This document shows positions 63,641-64,000 of a stretch of 64,000 nucleotides of DNA, in pieces. Both the position numbers and the translations under genes were made by a program. Under the pieces are notes generated by a model, which worked only from the letters and a program-made list of their open reading frames with translations, ran no database searches and was not told where the DNA came from. The stretch's first letter is position 1. Every line of letters begins with the position of its first letter. Source of the DNA: Candidatus Promineifilum breve (lineage in GTDB: Bacteria; Chloroflexota; Anaerolineae; Promineifilales; Promineifilaceae); the NCBI RefSeq assembly GCF_900066015.1, contig NZ_LN890655.1, positions 3,326,726 to 3,390,725 on the forward strand, in the 5' to 3' direction.

Positions 63641-64000
63641 GGGTGGCGATGGCGTTCATCAACTCGTCGCTTAGCCGTTCGTCTTCAGGCACACCCAGAT
63701 AGCCGAACACCGCCGGCCCGCGCCGTTCGGCCGGCTGGTCGGTCATGCGCGGAATGACGTGGAAGTGGACGTGGGGGTGCTCGGCCTGCTCGGCGAACTG
63801 GCAGACGTAGGTCTTGGCGCAGCCCACCACCTCGCGCAGCGCGGCTGACGCCCGGCGCAACAGCACGCCCAGTTCGGCCGCTTCCTCGTCGGTCAACTCA
63901 TCGATGGCTTCAATATGCCGCCGCGCCACCAGCACCAGCCAGCCGGGCAACGACGTGTTGTAGCTGTGGACGAGGTCCCAATGGGCGGTGCGGTGGATGT
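63621..64000 (-). CDS. HIT-family hydrolase, truncated at the right edge
   Basis: The frame is open beyond 64000 (upstream residues include HRTAHWDLVHSYNTSLPGW), so only the C-terminal ~125 residues are present. Diagnostic HPHVHFHVIPR contains the H-x-H-x-H triad of nucleotidyl hydrolases (HINT/FHIT-like). The preceding TDEEAAELGVLLRRASAALRE helix is typical. The last residues QVRRTF and the stop are coded by the 34-bp palindromic repeat, suggesting that repeat insertion replaced the native 3' end. Confidence 0.9.
   Translation of the reverse strand, partial: IHRTAHWDLVHSYNTSLPGWLVLVARRHIEAIDELTDEEAAELGVLLRRASAALREVVGCAKTYVCQFAEQAEHPHVHFHVIPRMTDQPAERRGPAVFGYLGVPEDERLSDELMNAIATQVRRTF

Overview
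The window is about 64 kb of a GC-rich bacterial chromosome. It holds 57 protein-coding genes that I can support, two of them cut by the window edges. I recognised no rRNA, tRNA, CRISPR array, transposase or phage gene. The gene repertoire suggests a Chloroflexota (Anaerolineae-like) bacterium: a large glycan cluster, a membrane Ser/Thr kinase with extracellular repeats, beta-sandwich sensor domains of the kind common in that phylum, and many intergenic hairpin repeats. This placement is inference, because no marker rRNA is present.

Left end to about 14 kb (plus strand): a surface-glycan cluster. A truncated GHL10-like glycoside hydrolase is followed by tightly packed or overlapping glycosyltransferases (GT4 fold), a polytopic membrane protein, two FkbM methyltransferases and a small orphan protein. 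Three neighbours (765-2276, 4439-5815, 5837-6337) share an N-terminal helical module that I cannot assign to a named family. Two glycosyltransferases (6357-7412 and 8598-9689) are recent paralogues. A double DinB protein interrupts the run at 12.4 kb.

14 to 24 kb: an MFS transporter, a large receptor-like Ser/Thr kinase (kinase, FHA, Ig-like, membrane segment, thrombospondin-3 repeats, CBM9-like C-terminus), threonine aldolase, a lipid kinase, an NTF2-like protein, an ECF sigma factor with its probable membrane partner, and a PspC protein with a clear terminator.

24 to 35 kb: a divergent tRNA-guanine transglycosylase back to back with an RsmF-type rRNA methyltransferase, a UDP-sugar dehydrogenase, a three-gene membrane operon distantly resembling complex I/Mrp antiporter subunits, a patatin-like phospholipase, an SCP2 protein, a crotonase and a YccF protein.

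35 to 52 kb: trpA, a YyaL-type protein, an Eis-like acetyltransferase, a sulfotransferase, an SDR, an L,D-transpeptidase with an excellent terminator, and a minus-strand run (GNAT, menC-like, proC, pabB-pabC fusion). The GNAT plus menC-like pair fits an N-succinylamino acid racemase route better than menaquinone synthesis. Then come a prepilin peptidase, a beta-lactamase-fold hydrolase, a thioesterase, galactokinase and a D-cysteine desulfhydrase-like enzyme.

52 to 64 kb: a membrane metallophosphoesterase lacking a canonical metal motif, an IDH-family dehydrogenase, a FemAB-like protein, a Ca2+/H+ exchanger, prmC-tsaC-SH3-like protein, a glycosyltransferase, a large membrane protein, an AbrB/PIN toxin-antitoxin pair flanked by inverted copies of a 34-bp palindrome, and a truncated HIT protein.

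The most distinctive non-coding feature is the number and variety of intergenic hairpin repeats. At least five families occur: the 34-bp palindrome, ATCCGY-type quasi-palindromes, GGCGGGTAGC-type repeats, GGGGTGCA-type minisatellites and a compound cruciform. Several supply stop codons, terminators or end codons of adjacent genes.
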